From assembly GCA_945859605.1 (NCBI GenBank), contig OX243819.1, positions 6,546,209-6,610,208 on the forward strand: a DNA stretch of 64,000 bases, read 5' to 3'. The position numbers and the translations under genes are program-made. Positions 55,690-64,000 of this stretch are shown here, piece by piece. Origin of the DNA: Lumbricus rubellus. Taxonomy: Eukaryota; Annelida; Clitellata; Crassiclitellata; Lumbricidae. Positions within the stretch are counted from its first letter, which is position 1, and every line of letters starts with the position of its first letter. Under the pieces are notes generated by a model, which worked only from the letters and a program-made list of their open reading frames with translations, was not told where the DNA came from and searched no databases.

Positions 55690-57850
55690 GCAAATTAAAT
55701 CACAAGTTGAATTAAATTACTAAAATATTAGCATCAAACAAGTCATCCTGTCATCAAAGTTGAATTAAATTACTAAAATATCAGCGTCAAACAAGTCATC
55801 CTGTCATCACAAGTTGAATTAAATTACTAAAATATCAGCGTCAAACAAGTCATCCTGTCATCACAAGTTGAATTAAATTACTAAAATATAAGCGTCAAAC
55901 AAGTCATCCTGTCATCACAAGTTGAATTAAATTACTAAAATATTAGCGTCAAACAAGTCATCCTGTCATCACAAGTTGAATTAAATTACTAAAATATTAG
56001 CGTCAAACAAGTCATCCTGTCATCACAAGTTGAATGAAATTACTAAAATATTAGCATCAAACAAGTCATCCTGTCATCACAAGTTGAATTAAATTACTAA
56101 AATATTATCGTCAAACAAGTCATCCTGTCATCACAAGATGAATGAAATTACTAAAATATTAGCGTCAAACAAGTCATCCTGTCATCACAAGTTGAATTAA
56201 ATTACTAAAATATTATCGTCAAACAAGTCATCCTGTCATCACAAGTTGAATTAAATTACTAAAATATTAGCGTCAAACAAGGCATCCTGTCATCACAAGT
56301 TGAATGAAATTACTAAAATATTATCGTCAAACAAGTCATCCTGTCATCACAAGTTGAATTAAATTACTGAAAAATTAGCGTCAAACAAGTCATCCTGTCA
56401 TCACAAGTTGAATTAATTTACTAAAATATTAGCGTCAAACAAGTCATCCTGTCATCACAAGTTGAATTAAATTACTAAAATATTAGCGTCAAACAAGTCA
56501 TCCTGTCATCACAAGTTGAATTAAATTACTAAAATATTAGCGTCAAACAAGTCATCCTGTCATCACAAGTTGAATTAAATTACTAAAATATTAGCGTCAA
56601 ACAAGTCATCCTGTCATCACAAGTTGAATGAAATTACTAAAATATTAGCGTCAAACAAGTCATCCTGTCATCACAAGTTGAATTAAATTACTAAAATATT
56701 ATCGTCAAACAAGTCATCCTGTCATCACAAGTTGAATGAAATTACTAAAATATTATCGTCAAACAAGTCATCCTGTCATCACAAGTTGAATGAAATTACT
56801 AAAATATTAGCGTCAAACAAGTCATCCTGTCATCACAAGTTGAATTAAATTACTAAAATATTATCGTCAAACAAGTCATCCTGTCATCACAAGTTGAATG
56901 AAATTACTAAAATATTATCGTCAAACAAGTCATCCTGTCATCACAAGTTGAATGAAATTACTAAAATATTAGCGTCAAACAAGTCATCCTGTCATCACAA
57001 GTTGAATTAAATTACTAAAATATTAGTGTCAAACAAGTCATCCTGTCATCACAAGTTGAATGAAATTACTAAAATATTAGCGTCAAACAAGTCATCCTGT
57101 CATCACAAGTTGAATTAAATTACTGAAAAATTAGCGTCAAACAAGTCATCCTGTCATCACAAGTTGAATTAATTTACTAAAATATTAGCGTCAAACAAGT
57201 CATCCTGTCATCACAAGTTGAATTAAATTACTAAAATATTAGCGTCAAACAAGTCATCCTGTCATCACAAGTTGAATTAAATTACTAAAATATTAGCGTC
57301 AAACAAGTCATCCTGTCATCACAAGTTGAATTAAATTACTAAAATATTAGCGTCAAACAAGTCATCCTGTCATCACAAGTTGAATGAAATTACTAAAATA
57401 TTAGCGTCAAACAAGTCATCCTGTCATCACAAGTTGAATTAAATTACTAAAATATTATCGTCAAACAAGTCATCCTGTCATCACAAGTTGAATGAAATTA
57501 CTAAAATATTATCGTCAAACAAGTCATCCTGTCATCACAAGTTGAATGAAATTACTAAAATATTAGCGTCAAACAAGTCATCCTGTCATCACAAGTTGAA
57601 TTAAATTACTAAAATATTAGTGTCAAACAAGTCATCCTGTCATCACAAGTTGAATGAAATTACTAAAATATTAGCGTCAAACAAGTCATCCTGTCATCAC
57701 AAGTTGAATTAAATTACTAAAATATTAGCGTCAAACAAGTCATCCTGTCATCACAAGTTGAATTAAATTACTAAAATATTAGCGTCAAACAAGTCATCCT
57801 GTCATCACAAGTTGAATTAAATTACTAAAATATCAGCGTCAAACAAGTTA
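55690..57850. repeat. 54-bp satellite array, about 40 units, with higher-order pattern
   Basis: Unit: aagttgaattaaattact, aaaatattagcgtcaaac, aagtcatcctgtcatcac (54 bp). Variants fall at two main sites (gaaTtaaat/gaaTgaaat; tAGcg/tATcg), plus a rare pair of units (ctgaaaaatt followed by gaattaattt). That rare pair occurs at 56348-56455 and again at 57104-57211, exactly 14 units (756 bp) apart, with the following seven units in identical order. Confidence 0.96.
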
Positions 57851-58088
57851 TCTGTACAACATTCTGGCGATAATTCTCTTTCTGGTCAACGAATCACAGC
57901 ATGGAATCTCTAGATTATGCGAGCAAGGCCTAAGAGAGTACCCAGTATTCAGTTACTTGTTCTGGTTGGAGAAGCTTATGGAGGACATGCCCAGGGTCAC
58001 TGAGGATAGAAGCACAACATGCATGCCAAAAAGTAGGAGTATTAGTTGGCAAAAACCGTCTGTTCAATCCTTAGACCTTCCCGTGCAG

Positions 58089-58793
58089 CAGTGATGCAGT
58101 CGAGTCCACCTGAGCCGAGTCCGAGACCGAATCCAGCTAAGCCGAGTCCGAAGGGGTTTGAGTCCGAGTCCGAGTCACTAAGGATCGAGTCCAAATCCAA
58201 GTCCAATAACACAAATACCCACTGTAGCCTAACACTTAATAGACCTAGTGTGGCATAGAAAAATATCGATACTATAAAATTATATGCAAAACTTTTAAAT
58301 GTAATTTATCCAAACTGAACTGTGTTCTGCCGTGCTTCAGGTATTATCTTGCTATTGCCAATAATATTATTATTTATGATAGGCTACTGTAGAGTAGACA
58401 ATAGTTTTGTTCATTGAGACATTTGATATATAATCAATGCTAATTGCCGTTGCATTCAATCTTATCTCAATTTCTGATAATTGCCTCTCGCTAACGTGTC
58501 GTCGCGGTAACGTGTTGCTGCGTGCTGGTAATCTTTTCTACCGTGATCAAAGTGAGGGCTTTTTTGAGTTGAGTGATGAAGAAACAAACGAAATGTCTGA
58601 ATTGGTTGTGGTAATACAGGCTTTGACCTGTTCCACGAAAAATGTGTGACTCGGAAACCGAGTCACCGAGTCTAATTTCGAGATCAAGGCCTCGAGTCGG
58701 AGTCCAAGTCCTGACAGTCCGAGTCCAAGTCCGCAGAAAATTGGTCTCGAGTCGGACTCAAGTCTTTTGCCGGACTCGAGTACTACATCACTG
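58089..58793. mobile_element. hAT-type element with GAGTCC-rich ends
   Basis: The TIR is CAGTGATGCAGT on the left and CAGTGATGTAGT reading in from the right. The flanks are ccgtgcag (58081-58088) and ccatgcag (58794-58801), 7 of 8 identical. Both ends are filled with degenerate gagtccgagtcc repeats in inverted orientation. A sister LINE copy (39541) shows the empty site ccgtgcagatctgc. Confidence 0.88.
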
Positions 58794-59102
58794 CCATGCA
58801 GATCTGCACATCGGGCAATGCAGCTTCTCCACGCCACTCTGTTCATCGCCACTTCGACAGCATCGTTCTACGTTATCTCCGGACCTTGCAAATCCTCTCA
58901 TACAGTCTCCATCCATTTCTTCCTTGGCCTTCCTCTACCATGTCTCCCCTCTGGAGTCCAGATCATTGCTTATTTTGCTCTTTTCTCCTGTTCCATTCTA
59001 GCTACATGTCCCATCCACTCTAGTTGCCTCTTTCTGATGTCAATCTCCATTTTCTCCGGTCCGGTCCTTCCTCTGATGTTTTTATTTGTTATCTTATCTT
59101 TG

Positions 59103-59307
59103 TATGTGCACTTGTTATAGCGCCCTTTCAAGATCTCTCTACTCAGAGGCGCTCCCAAATGCAGAGTGGACACTGCATCAGAGTTTCACGCCGAAGCGCT
59201 GAGCAATTGTGAGTGAAGGACTTGCCCAAGGTCCTTATGTGGTGAGGTGGATTCGAACCTTCCAGCTCCAAGGCAACGACGCCACCAGAAAACCACCGCT
59301 TTCCCCA
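59103..59307 (-). repeat. tRNA-derived SINE, full copy
   Basis: Minus strand from 59307: aaagcggtggttttctggtg, then the B box ggttcgaatccacct, cttcactcacaattgctcag, and a 3' tail gggagcgcctctgagtagag...cttgaaagggcgctataaca. It interrupts the LINE between LYISW and KNIRG. Confidence 0.9.
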
Positions 59308-59957
59308 TCTCCATGAGATGTATAATGTTCGTTTCAGCCATCTGTGATGTGCCGCCTCTAGTTGCTTTCCATTTGCCACCGTCATTGGCCACGTCTTAGC
59401 CCCATGCAGAAGTGTGCTCAACACTATAGCCTCATATAATCGGGTCTTAATCTTCAAGCTACATCCAATGCTTTTCCATATCTTCTCTATTCTTCCAAAA
59501 TCCGCATTTGCCTTCCCAATAGGAATCTTCATTTCTTTATCGCATCTGCTGTCGGCAGATAATGTGCTGCCGAGGTTACAGAAGTCTTCCACTATGTCCA
59601 CACTTCTATCTGCAATTCTGATCTCATCTGTCTCTCTCCACTTTCCCACCTTCATGATCTTCGTTTTCTCTGGGTTTATTGCCAGCTCCACTCATGCTGC
59701 CTTCTACTGTGATGATGATGATGATGGTTCTCTGCCCGAAGGCAGGTTCATTGGCTTTACGCCGTTGGGGATGGTGCCTCCTACTCTATACTCTGCATAT
59801 TAGCTCCTTTATTCCCTCCCATGTGTTGTCCAGTAATGCAATGTCATCTGCAAATCCAAGGTTTGTTCATGCCCAGGATTTTTTGTTTGGAAAACTAAAC
59901 TTAATGTGAACATGCCAAGTTTCTCCACAAGCATGAATCCAAATTTGCAAATTTTAC

Positions 59958-60108
59958 CGTGGAAATGGTTGGCCATCCACATTGCAAGAAATGCTGATGT
60001 TATCTCCTGTACTGTAAAGGTATATTTTGCGTTTTTCAAAGTGAAAACTGCTTGCTTCCTTGTTGTCAATAAGCAGTGAGCAATTCTTGATGATTGGTGG
60101 CATTCTTC
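59958..60108 (-). CDS. RTK exon A: first half of Ig-a
   Basis: The acceptor is tttacattgcag; the exon starts in phase 1 and ends CCA CG before the donor gtaaaa (phase 2). It encodes 49 full codons including STGDNISISCNVDGQPFP, an Ig B-strand with its first cysteine at residue 41. The split codon CG|G gives Arg50 and joins exactly to VTWLKD in the next exon. Two possible N-glycosylation sites, NCS and NIS, are present. A decayed LINE ends about 80 bp away on its low-coordinate side. No upstream exon was found with confidence between here and 64000. Confidence 0.9.
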
Positions 60109-60272
60109 CTGCAATGTAAAACACACCTGATTACTCAAATAATAAACAGAGCAGAATTTATTTTGCTAAGAGAATTTAGCTTGGACAACGCTTCTACTAG
60201 GTCAACTAAGTGAACTCCACAAGCTAACAGAACTTTGGAAACAGTTGATTCATGTTAGTAAATCTTATAATT

Positions 60273-60500
60273 GGGGCATGGTGGTGTAAGGATATATTTA
60301 GTGCCATGGAGTTGGATGGTTACAGGTTCGAATCCATCTAAAGCAACTGTGTAGAGACCCTGAGCAAGTTCTTCACTCACAATTGCTCAGGCGCTTCAGC
60401 ATGAAACTCTGATTAAGTGTCCGTGCAGTATCCGGGAGTGCCTCTGAGTATAAATCTTGAGGGGTGCTATGTTAAACAAGTGCTCATATATAATAATAAT
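60273..60500 (+). repeat. tRNA-derived SINE, full copy
   Basis: A-box-like gcatggtggtgtaaggatat and B-box ggttcgaatccatct spaced as in a tRNA. The middle cttcactcacaattgctcag and the tail gagtgcctctgagtataaat, then (ATA)n, match the other copies. Lies upstream of exon A. Confidence 0.88.
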
Positions 60501-60985
60501 AATCAATCTTCAATCAATCTTCTTTTTTATTGACCACCACCACCACCACCACAAAGTAATACAAGCACACAGTTTACAAATGCAGGTTGTCAGTAAGTAA
60601 ACCCAAAGGAACATATGGTTCCGCAAAACAGGGCTACCTGTTTACATCAGTCGTTTATCAATTATTATACATTGATGGTCACATTGTATCTTCATAGTCA
60701 TATTATAAACATATGTCAACAGTTGATTAATTTTTTATTGGGAGCTTAAGGCTCCTCACAAGATGGGTAAAAGCACACTAAACACAAACAATCATAGACA
60801 ATTCATGCAGTGCATAAACATAGTTACTGTAGTGCATGCATAAGTGCATTGTGTAGGCAACAATAAGATAACTCATTCAAGAGCAGTCAAAAGCTAAGCT
60901 TTAAATTTCTGTTTGAATTGATATTATTATTATTATTATTATTATTAATATTATTAAATAAATTTATAACGCGCGCAAGGTCACA
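60501..60985. other. Intron sequence, nothing recognised
   Basis: Short (CCA)n at 60535-60555 and an ATT run at 60920-60960; otherwise featureless. Confidence 0.4.
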
Positions 60986-61110
60986 CCTTTTTTTTCAGCG
61001 TCTGTCAATCTGCACACAACGCTACAACGCAATAGCGTTTAGAGGGACTTTTATGCACGACACCGGGGACGAGGACCATGAACCATAGTAGCAATTATTA
61101 CTCTTTGGAA
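60986..61110 (+). mobile_element. LINE 3' end (same family as 16540-18005)
   Basis: FQRLSICTQRYNAIAFRGT then FMHDTG, nearly the same C-terminus as the minus-strand LINE at 16730-16800. Confidence 0.85.
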
Positions 61111-61167
61111 GAGACGTTAGAATAGGCACTTGTCTGTTTTGCAATAAGAAAGTTGATTATAAAATAA

Positions 61168-61181
61168 AATTAATAATAATA

Positions 61182-61240
<59 letters not shown>

Positions 61241-61380
61241 GATAGATGCTGCTGATGATGATGATGCTGTGGATGATGATAATGATAATGCTGATGGACG
61301 ATGATGGATGCTGCTGCTGATGATGATGATTCTGATGGATGGTGATGATAATAATGATGATTGATGACGATGATGACGCT
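61168..61380. repeat. (GATGAT)n microsatellite
   Basis: Long gat/atg repeat with interruptions; the translated His runs are an artefact. Confidence 0.95.
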
Positions 61381-61639
61381 GGAGGGAAGGGAAATGGGGT
61401 ATGCAAGCGACTCAAATAGCCTCTGCTGCTCAAATGTCCATCCACGCCACCTTCACGGGGTTCCTCCTGTTTCAACGGAGTGCGTGGTGGGCGACCGAGT
61501 GCTCGCCGGTATAAGCGAGTGCCCCATAGGCGAAGAAGCTGAAGGACGGACGATGGACGGCATCGACGCTGAGAGAACACCGGGAGGAAGGCAACGGGAG
61601 ACCATCTCCCTACTTATCCCGAGTAATATAGAAAATGAC

Positions 61640-61691
61640 GCCAAACAGAAAGACATCATTGAGGGAAGAATGGAGGGGAAAAGGACAGTGG
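61640..61691 (+). repeat. RTE-like LINE 3' scrap
   Basis: agacatcattgagggaagaa followed by tggaggggaaaagga is identical to 10285-10321 inside the RTE-like copy there. Cut by the next element. Confidence 0.75.
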
Positions 61692-63040
61692 CGGCGCCAG
61701 GAATTCAGGTTTGGGGTGGCTGAAGCCCCAAGGCAGAAGAAAATGTTTTTTAACAAACGCCGAAGGCGCGAAGCTTTGTGTGCCGAAGGCACGAAGCCCA
61801 TACCGACTAGGGGGTCTGGGGGAGCGTCGTAAGCTCCCCCAGCGGGGTCTGGGGCGGAGCCCCAGCCGCCAACGCATTTTTTAGGTTTGTTGACCTCAAC
61901 TGGAGCCATTTTAGGCTCTTTTTTGCCAGCTATTTACGAACGATAAAATCATGAAACCTTCAACAAGAACTCGTTTTGAAGTGTCGCCGACTACCAGTAT
62001 AAGAATGCACGGGTTTTAAAAGAAATTTATTGAACCGCACAACTTCCTCCAGCCTCCAAGGCCGTAGCCAGGATTTGATTTCTGTAGTGCTTCTTCGGCG
62101 GAGAATTTCTGACGACTTTTTAGTCGTCAAGATGTCTGAAAATACCTTTTTTAGTCGTAAAAATGTATGAAGACACCTTTGATTAGGTGTCAAAATTTCT
62201 GAAGAATTTTTTTTTATTTTTCAAAATTTTTGATGGCACCTTACTTTAGTTTTCAAAATATTTGAAGACTTTTTTTGTTGTCAAAATTTCTGCAGACACC
62301 ATTTTTAGCTGTTAAAATTTCTGAAGACATAATTTTAGTCGTCCAATTTTGTTTAAAGCACCTTTTCGGGCGTCTAAGGCCATTATTTTGATTCCAATGT
62401 TATCAACGATTTTTGGGTGTCTAAGGATATCATTTTGATTCCAGTATTGCCCCGACGATTTTCGGGTGTCTAAAAACAACATTTTGATTATACTGTTATC
62501 AACCATTTTCGGGTGTCTAAAACATCGTTTTGATTCCAGTGTTATCAACGATTTTCGGATGTCTAAGGATATTATTTTGATTTCAGTATTACCAACGAGT
62601 TTCGGTTGTCTAAGAACATCATTTTGATTCCAGTGTTATCAACGATTTTCGGGTGTCTAAGGATATCAATTTGATTTCAGTGCTACCAACGATTTTCGGG
62701 TGTCTAAGGACTTTATTTTGATCCCAGTGTTATCAACGATTTTTGGGTGTTTATTGTTTACGGATACCATTTTGATTCCAGTGTTGCAAACGATTGTCGG
62801 GTGTCTAAGGACTTTATTTTGATCCCAGTGTTATCAACGATTTTCGGGTGTTTATTGTTTACGGATATCATTTTGATTCCAGTGTTGCAAACGATTGTCG
62901 GGTGTCTAAGGACTTTATTTTGATTCTAGTGTTATCTAAAATTTTCGGGTGTCTAAGGATATTATATTGATTTAGTGTTCCCAACGATTCTCCGGTGGGT
63001 AAGGTCATAATTTTGATTCTGGTTTTATCAACGACCTGCT
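61692..63040. mobile_element. hAT-like left end followed by two minisatellite arrays
   Basis: The left end CAGTGGCGGCGCCAGGAATT is of hAT type. From 62090 to 62370 runs a degenerate ~46-bp repeat (tttagtcgtcaaaatttctg, aagacacc). From 62375 to 63035 a ~48-bp repeat (ttttgattccagtgttatca, acgattttcgggtgtctaag) runs about 13 units, some with a 15-bp tttattgtttacgga insert. No matching right TIR was found, so the right limit is uncertain. Confidence 0.6.
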
Positions 63041-63188
63041 GTTTTGAAGTTAACTTGACTATTATTATAATGGAGAACCGCGGAACATTGATTTAGCCCC
63101 CCCCCTCCCGAGCTGAGACCAAACTCCACCCATGAGTCTGCAAATAAAGCGAGTCACAACTACAGTGTACAAGTATAGGCTGTAGGCC

Positions 63189-63512
63189 AGAGCTGAAAGT
63201 GAGCCGGGTCTGTCAGGGTCTGCGACCCGGCATTGATTTTCTTGACCTGCTGGTGCCGGGTATCAGCCGAGAAGCAAGTCTTAGCAATTTGTGGGCAAAC
63301 AACTAAAAACAACAGGTCATCGAACAAAAGAAATAGGTAAAAATGGTATGATTTAAAAATTTTATGGGCAAAAATTAATGACTTAAAAAGGTCGTCAGGT
63401 ACCAAAAATGGGAGAAATTTCTACCATTCTGGGCGAATAACCAAACAAGATTTCTGAAAATTATCGGCTCAAAGTCAGACCAGGCAACTTTCCAAACCAC
63501 TTTCAGCCCCGG
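63189..63512. mobile_element. hAT-like MITE, relative of 47248-47497
   Basis: Starts CAGAGCTGAAAGTGAGCCGG and ends cactttcagcccc; the interior gtctgcgacccggcattgat matches the copy at 47290. No clear target duplication. Confidence 0.75.
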
Positions 63513-64000
63513 GCTAGGCCTACCGGTAGAATTCAGGTTTTCTAGAATATCAAAGCCTATGATAATACAGTAGGCCTACTTACCATATTGGCAGGAAATC
63601 AACTTCGTAAATGTTCTGCTTCAGAACCCTTTTCAGAGAATCTCTTGCTGCCTTGGGCCCCGCACACCCTAGGACCGGGTTTGACCATAAACTTGGGGAC
63701 CGTTACCAAGCCCCAAAAGTCTCACCATGAGTGCTGCTGCTAATTGAAAACCACATTTCGCATGTGATTGTATAAGACTACTGGTGTAGACCCTCAGCCA
63801 GCCGGCGGGCTACATAATAAGTTATGGTATACATAACCTCATGACGGGTCGGGGGGGGATATTTGGCAAAATATTATATGCGGTGGATTCTATTAGGATA
63901 AGCCCTCTACGCTATGATTAGTGATTTCATTGCCGTTGGTCACTGTCTAGCTTTCTTATTCGAAGTTAGCAGTTGTAGAGATTTTCCTCGCTTTGTTTTG
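63513..64000. other. Unassigned sequence at window end
   Basis: A minus-strand GTAAGT donor-like site at 63579 follows a short open stretch, but I could not join it to exon A with confidence. Nothing else recognised. Confidence 0.35.

Larger units (their letters stand above)
58020..59880 (-). mobile_element. LINE 3' half with nested SINE and hAT element
   Basis: Minus strand. Near 59860: LGFADDIALLDNTWEGIKEL (FADD). 59691-59320: MELAINPEKTKIMKVGKWRE, VEDFCNLGSTLSADSRCDKE, RLYEAIVLSTLLHGAKTWPM, WLKRTLYISW. After the SINE: KNIRGRTGPEKMEIDIRKRQ, LEWMGHVARMEQEKRAK, CIARCADLHGSD (58800). The terminal bases gtgcag lie beyond the hAT element at 58082-58088. A short unrelated piece at 59700-59775 is also inserted. 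The element ends about 80 bp from exon A. Confidence 0.88.
1502..60108 (-). other. Gene span: multi-Ig receptor tyrosine kinase, 15 exons visible, both ends outside window
   Basis: Fifteen minus-strand exons with GT donors and AG acceptors join in phase at every junction, giving 801 full codons without a stop. Residue numbers in the exon entries count from the first complete codon seen. Order: Ig-a (residues ~1-100), Ig-b (~103-202), Ig-c (~203-307), Ig-d (~308-402), Ig-e (403-~500), transmembrane helix (~520-538), juxtamembrane (~540-615), kinase (~612 onward). Kinase motifs: GKGQFG 618-623, Lys644 of VAVK, Glu662, HRD 737-739, DFG 757-759, APE 786-788. The product should be a single-pass cell-surface receptor that phosphorylates tyrosines after ligand binding. 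The stretch VILPFMANGDLRNYI and the absence of a kinase insert resemble the MET and AXL groups rather than the VEGFR/PDGFR group, but the ectodomain as seen is Ig only. The signal peptide, any earlier Ig domains and the rest of the C-lobe are outside the window. Orthology is not assigned. Confidence 0.93.

Noticed and set aside
55690..57850. CRISPR-like array
   Set aside because: Units are contiguous 54-bp tandem repeats without unique spacers, in an animal intron; it is a satellite.
1502..60108. Assignment to PTK7 because of the many Ig domains
   Set aside because: PTK7 has a degenerate catalytic site, while HRD, DFG and the VAVK lysine are all intact here and the kinase wording differs.
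60273..60500. A true tRNA gene (B box ggttcgaatcc)
   Set aside because: A and B boxes are present but no cloverleaf closes and several copies share a LINE-type tail, so it is a SINE.
61168..61580. 136-residue His-rich protein on the minus strand
   Set aside because: Product of a GAT/ATG microsatellite; no start context or homology.
63560..63660. An additional upstream receptor exon ending at a GTAAGT donor (63579)
   Set aside because: In the frame needed for exon A the open stretch is only about a dozen codons after a stop, and the surrounding sequence looks like a decayed repeat. Not convincing without transcript data.

Overview
This is animal (metazoan) nuclear DNA. It is intron-rich, with metazoan-type splice sites (GTAAGT-like donors, pyrimidine-AG acceptors), Ig-domain exons, a tyrosine kinase, and many non-LTR retrotransposons and hAT-type DNA transposons. 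The mix of repeats suggests a marine invertebrate. I cannot fix the phylum from sequence alone; an Ig-bearing receptor tyrosine kinase occurs from sponges to vertebrates.

One host gene runs across almost the whole window on the minus strand (60108 down to 1502). I could place 15 exons by hand. They join in phase at all 14 junctions, giving 801 consecutive complete codons with no stop. In order they encode five Ig-like domains (call them Ig-a to Ig-e), a single transmembrane helix, a juxtamembrane segment, and a tyrosine kinase domain from the glycine loop (GKGQFG) through [12 protein letters not shown] and DFG to WMAPE, ending at SDV just before the expected WSFG. The 5' end (signal peptide and any further Ig domains) lies to the right of the window; the C-lobe and tail lie to the left. 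Only 2.4 kb of the 58.6-kb span is coding.

The introns are packed with mobile DNA. There are pieces of at least five LINE types: a CR1/L2-like family (4.4-5.6, 11.9-13.0 and 23.6-25.9 kb), an RTE-like family (7.8-8.2, 9.0-10.5, 23.9-25.7 and 43.8-44.7 kb), a 35.9-39.1-kb LINE carrying three nested DNA transposons, a LINE at 16.5-18.0 kb, and others. A tRNA-derived SINE family shares its 3' tail with LINE fragments. A young 6.4-kb LTR retrotransposon (26937-33329) keeps an intact gag-protease frame but has lost the reverse-transcriptase core and integrase. At least eleven short non-autonomous elements have terminal inverted repeats and an 8-bp target duplication (hAT-like), and there are two TA-flanked mariner-like elements. 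Tandem arrays include a 103-bp repeat enclosed in inverted repeats (2.7-3.6 kb), a 54-bp satellite with higher-order structure (55.7-57.85 kb) and 46-48-bp arrays (62.1-63.0 kb).

No rRNA, true tRNA, CRISPR or prokaryotic feature was seen. Apart from the receptor gene and the gag frame, every coding-looking stretch I could interpret is a decayed transposon fragment.
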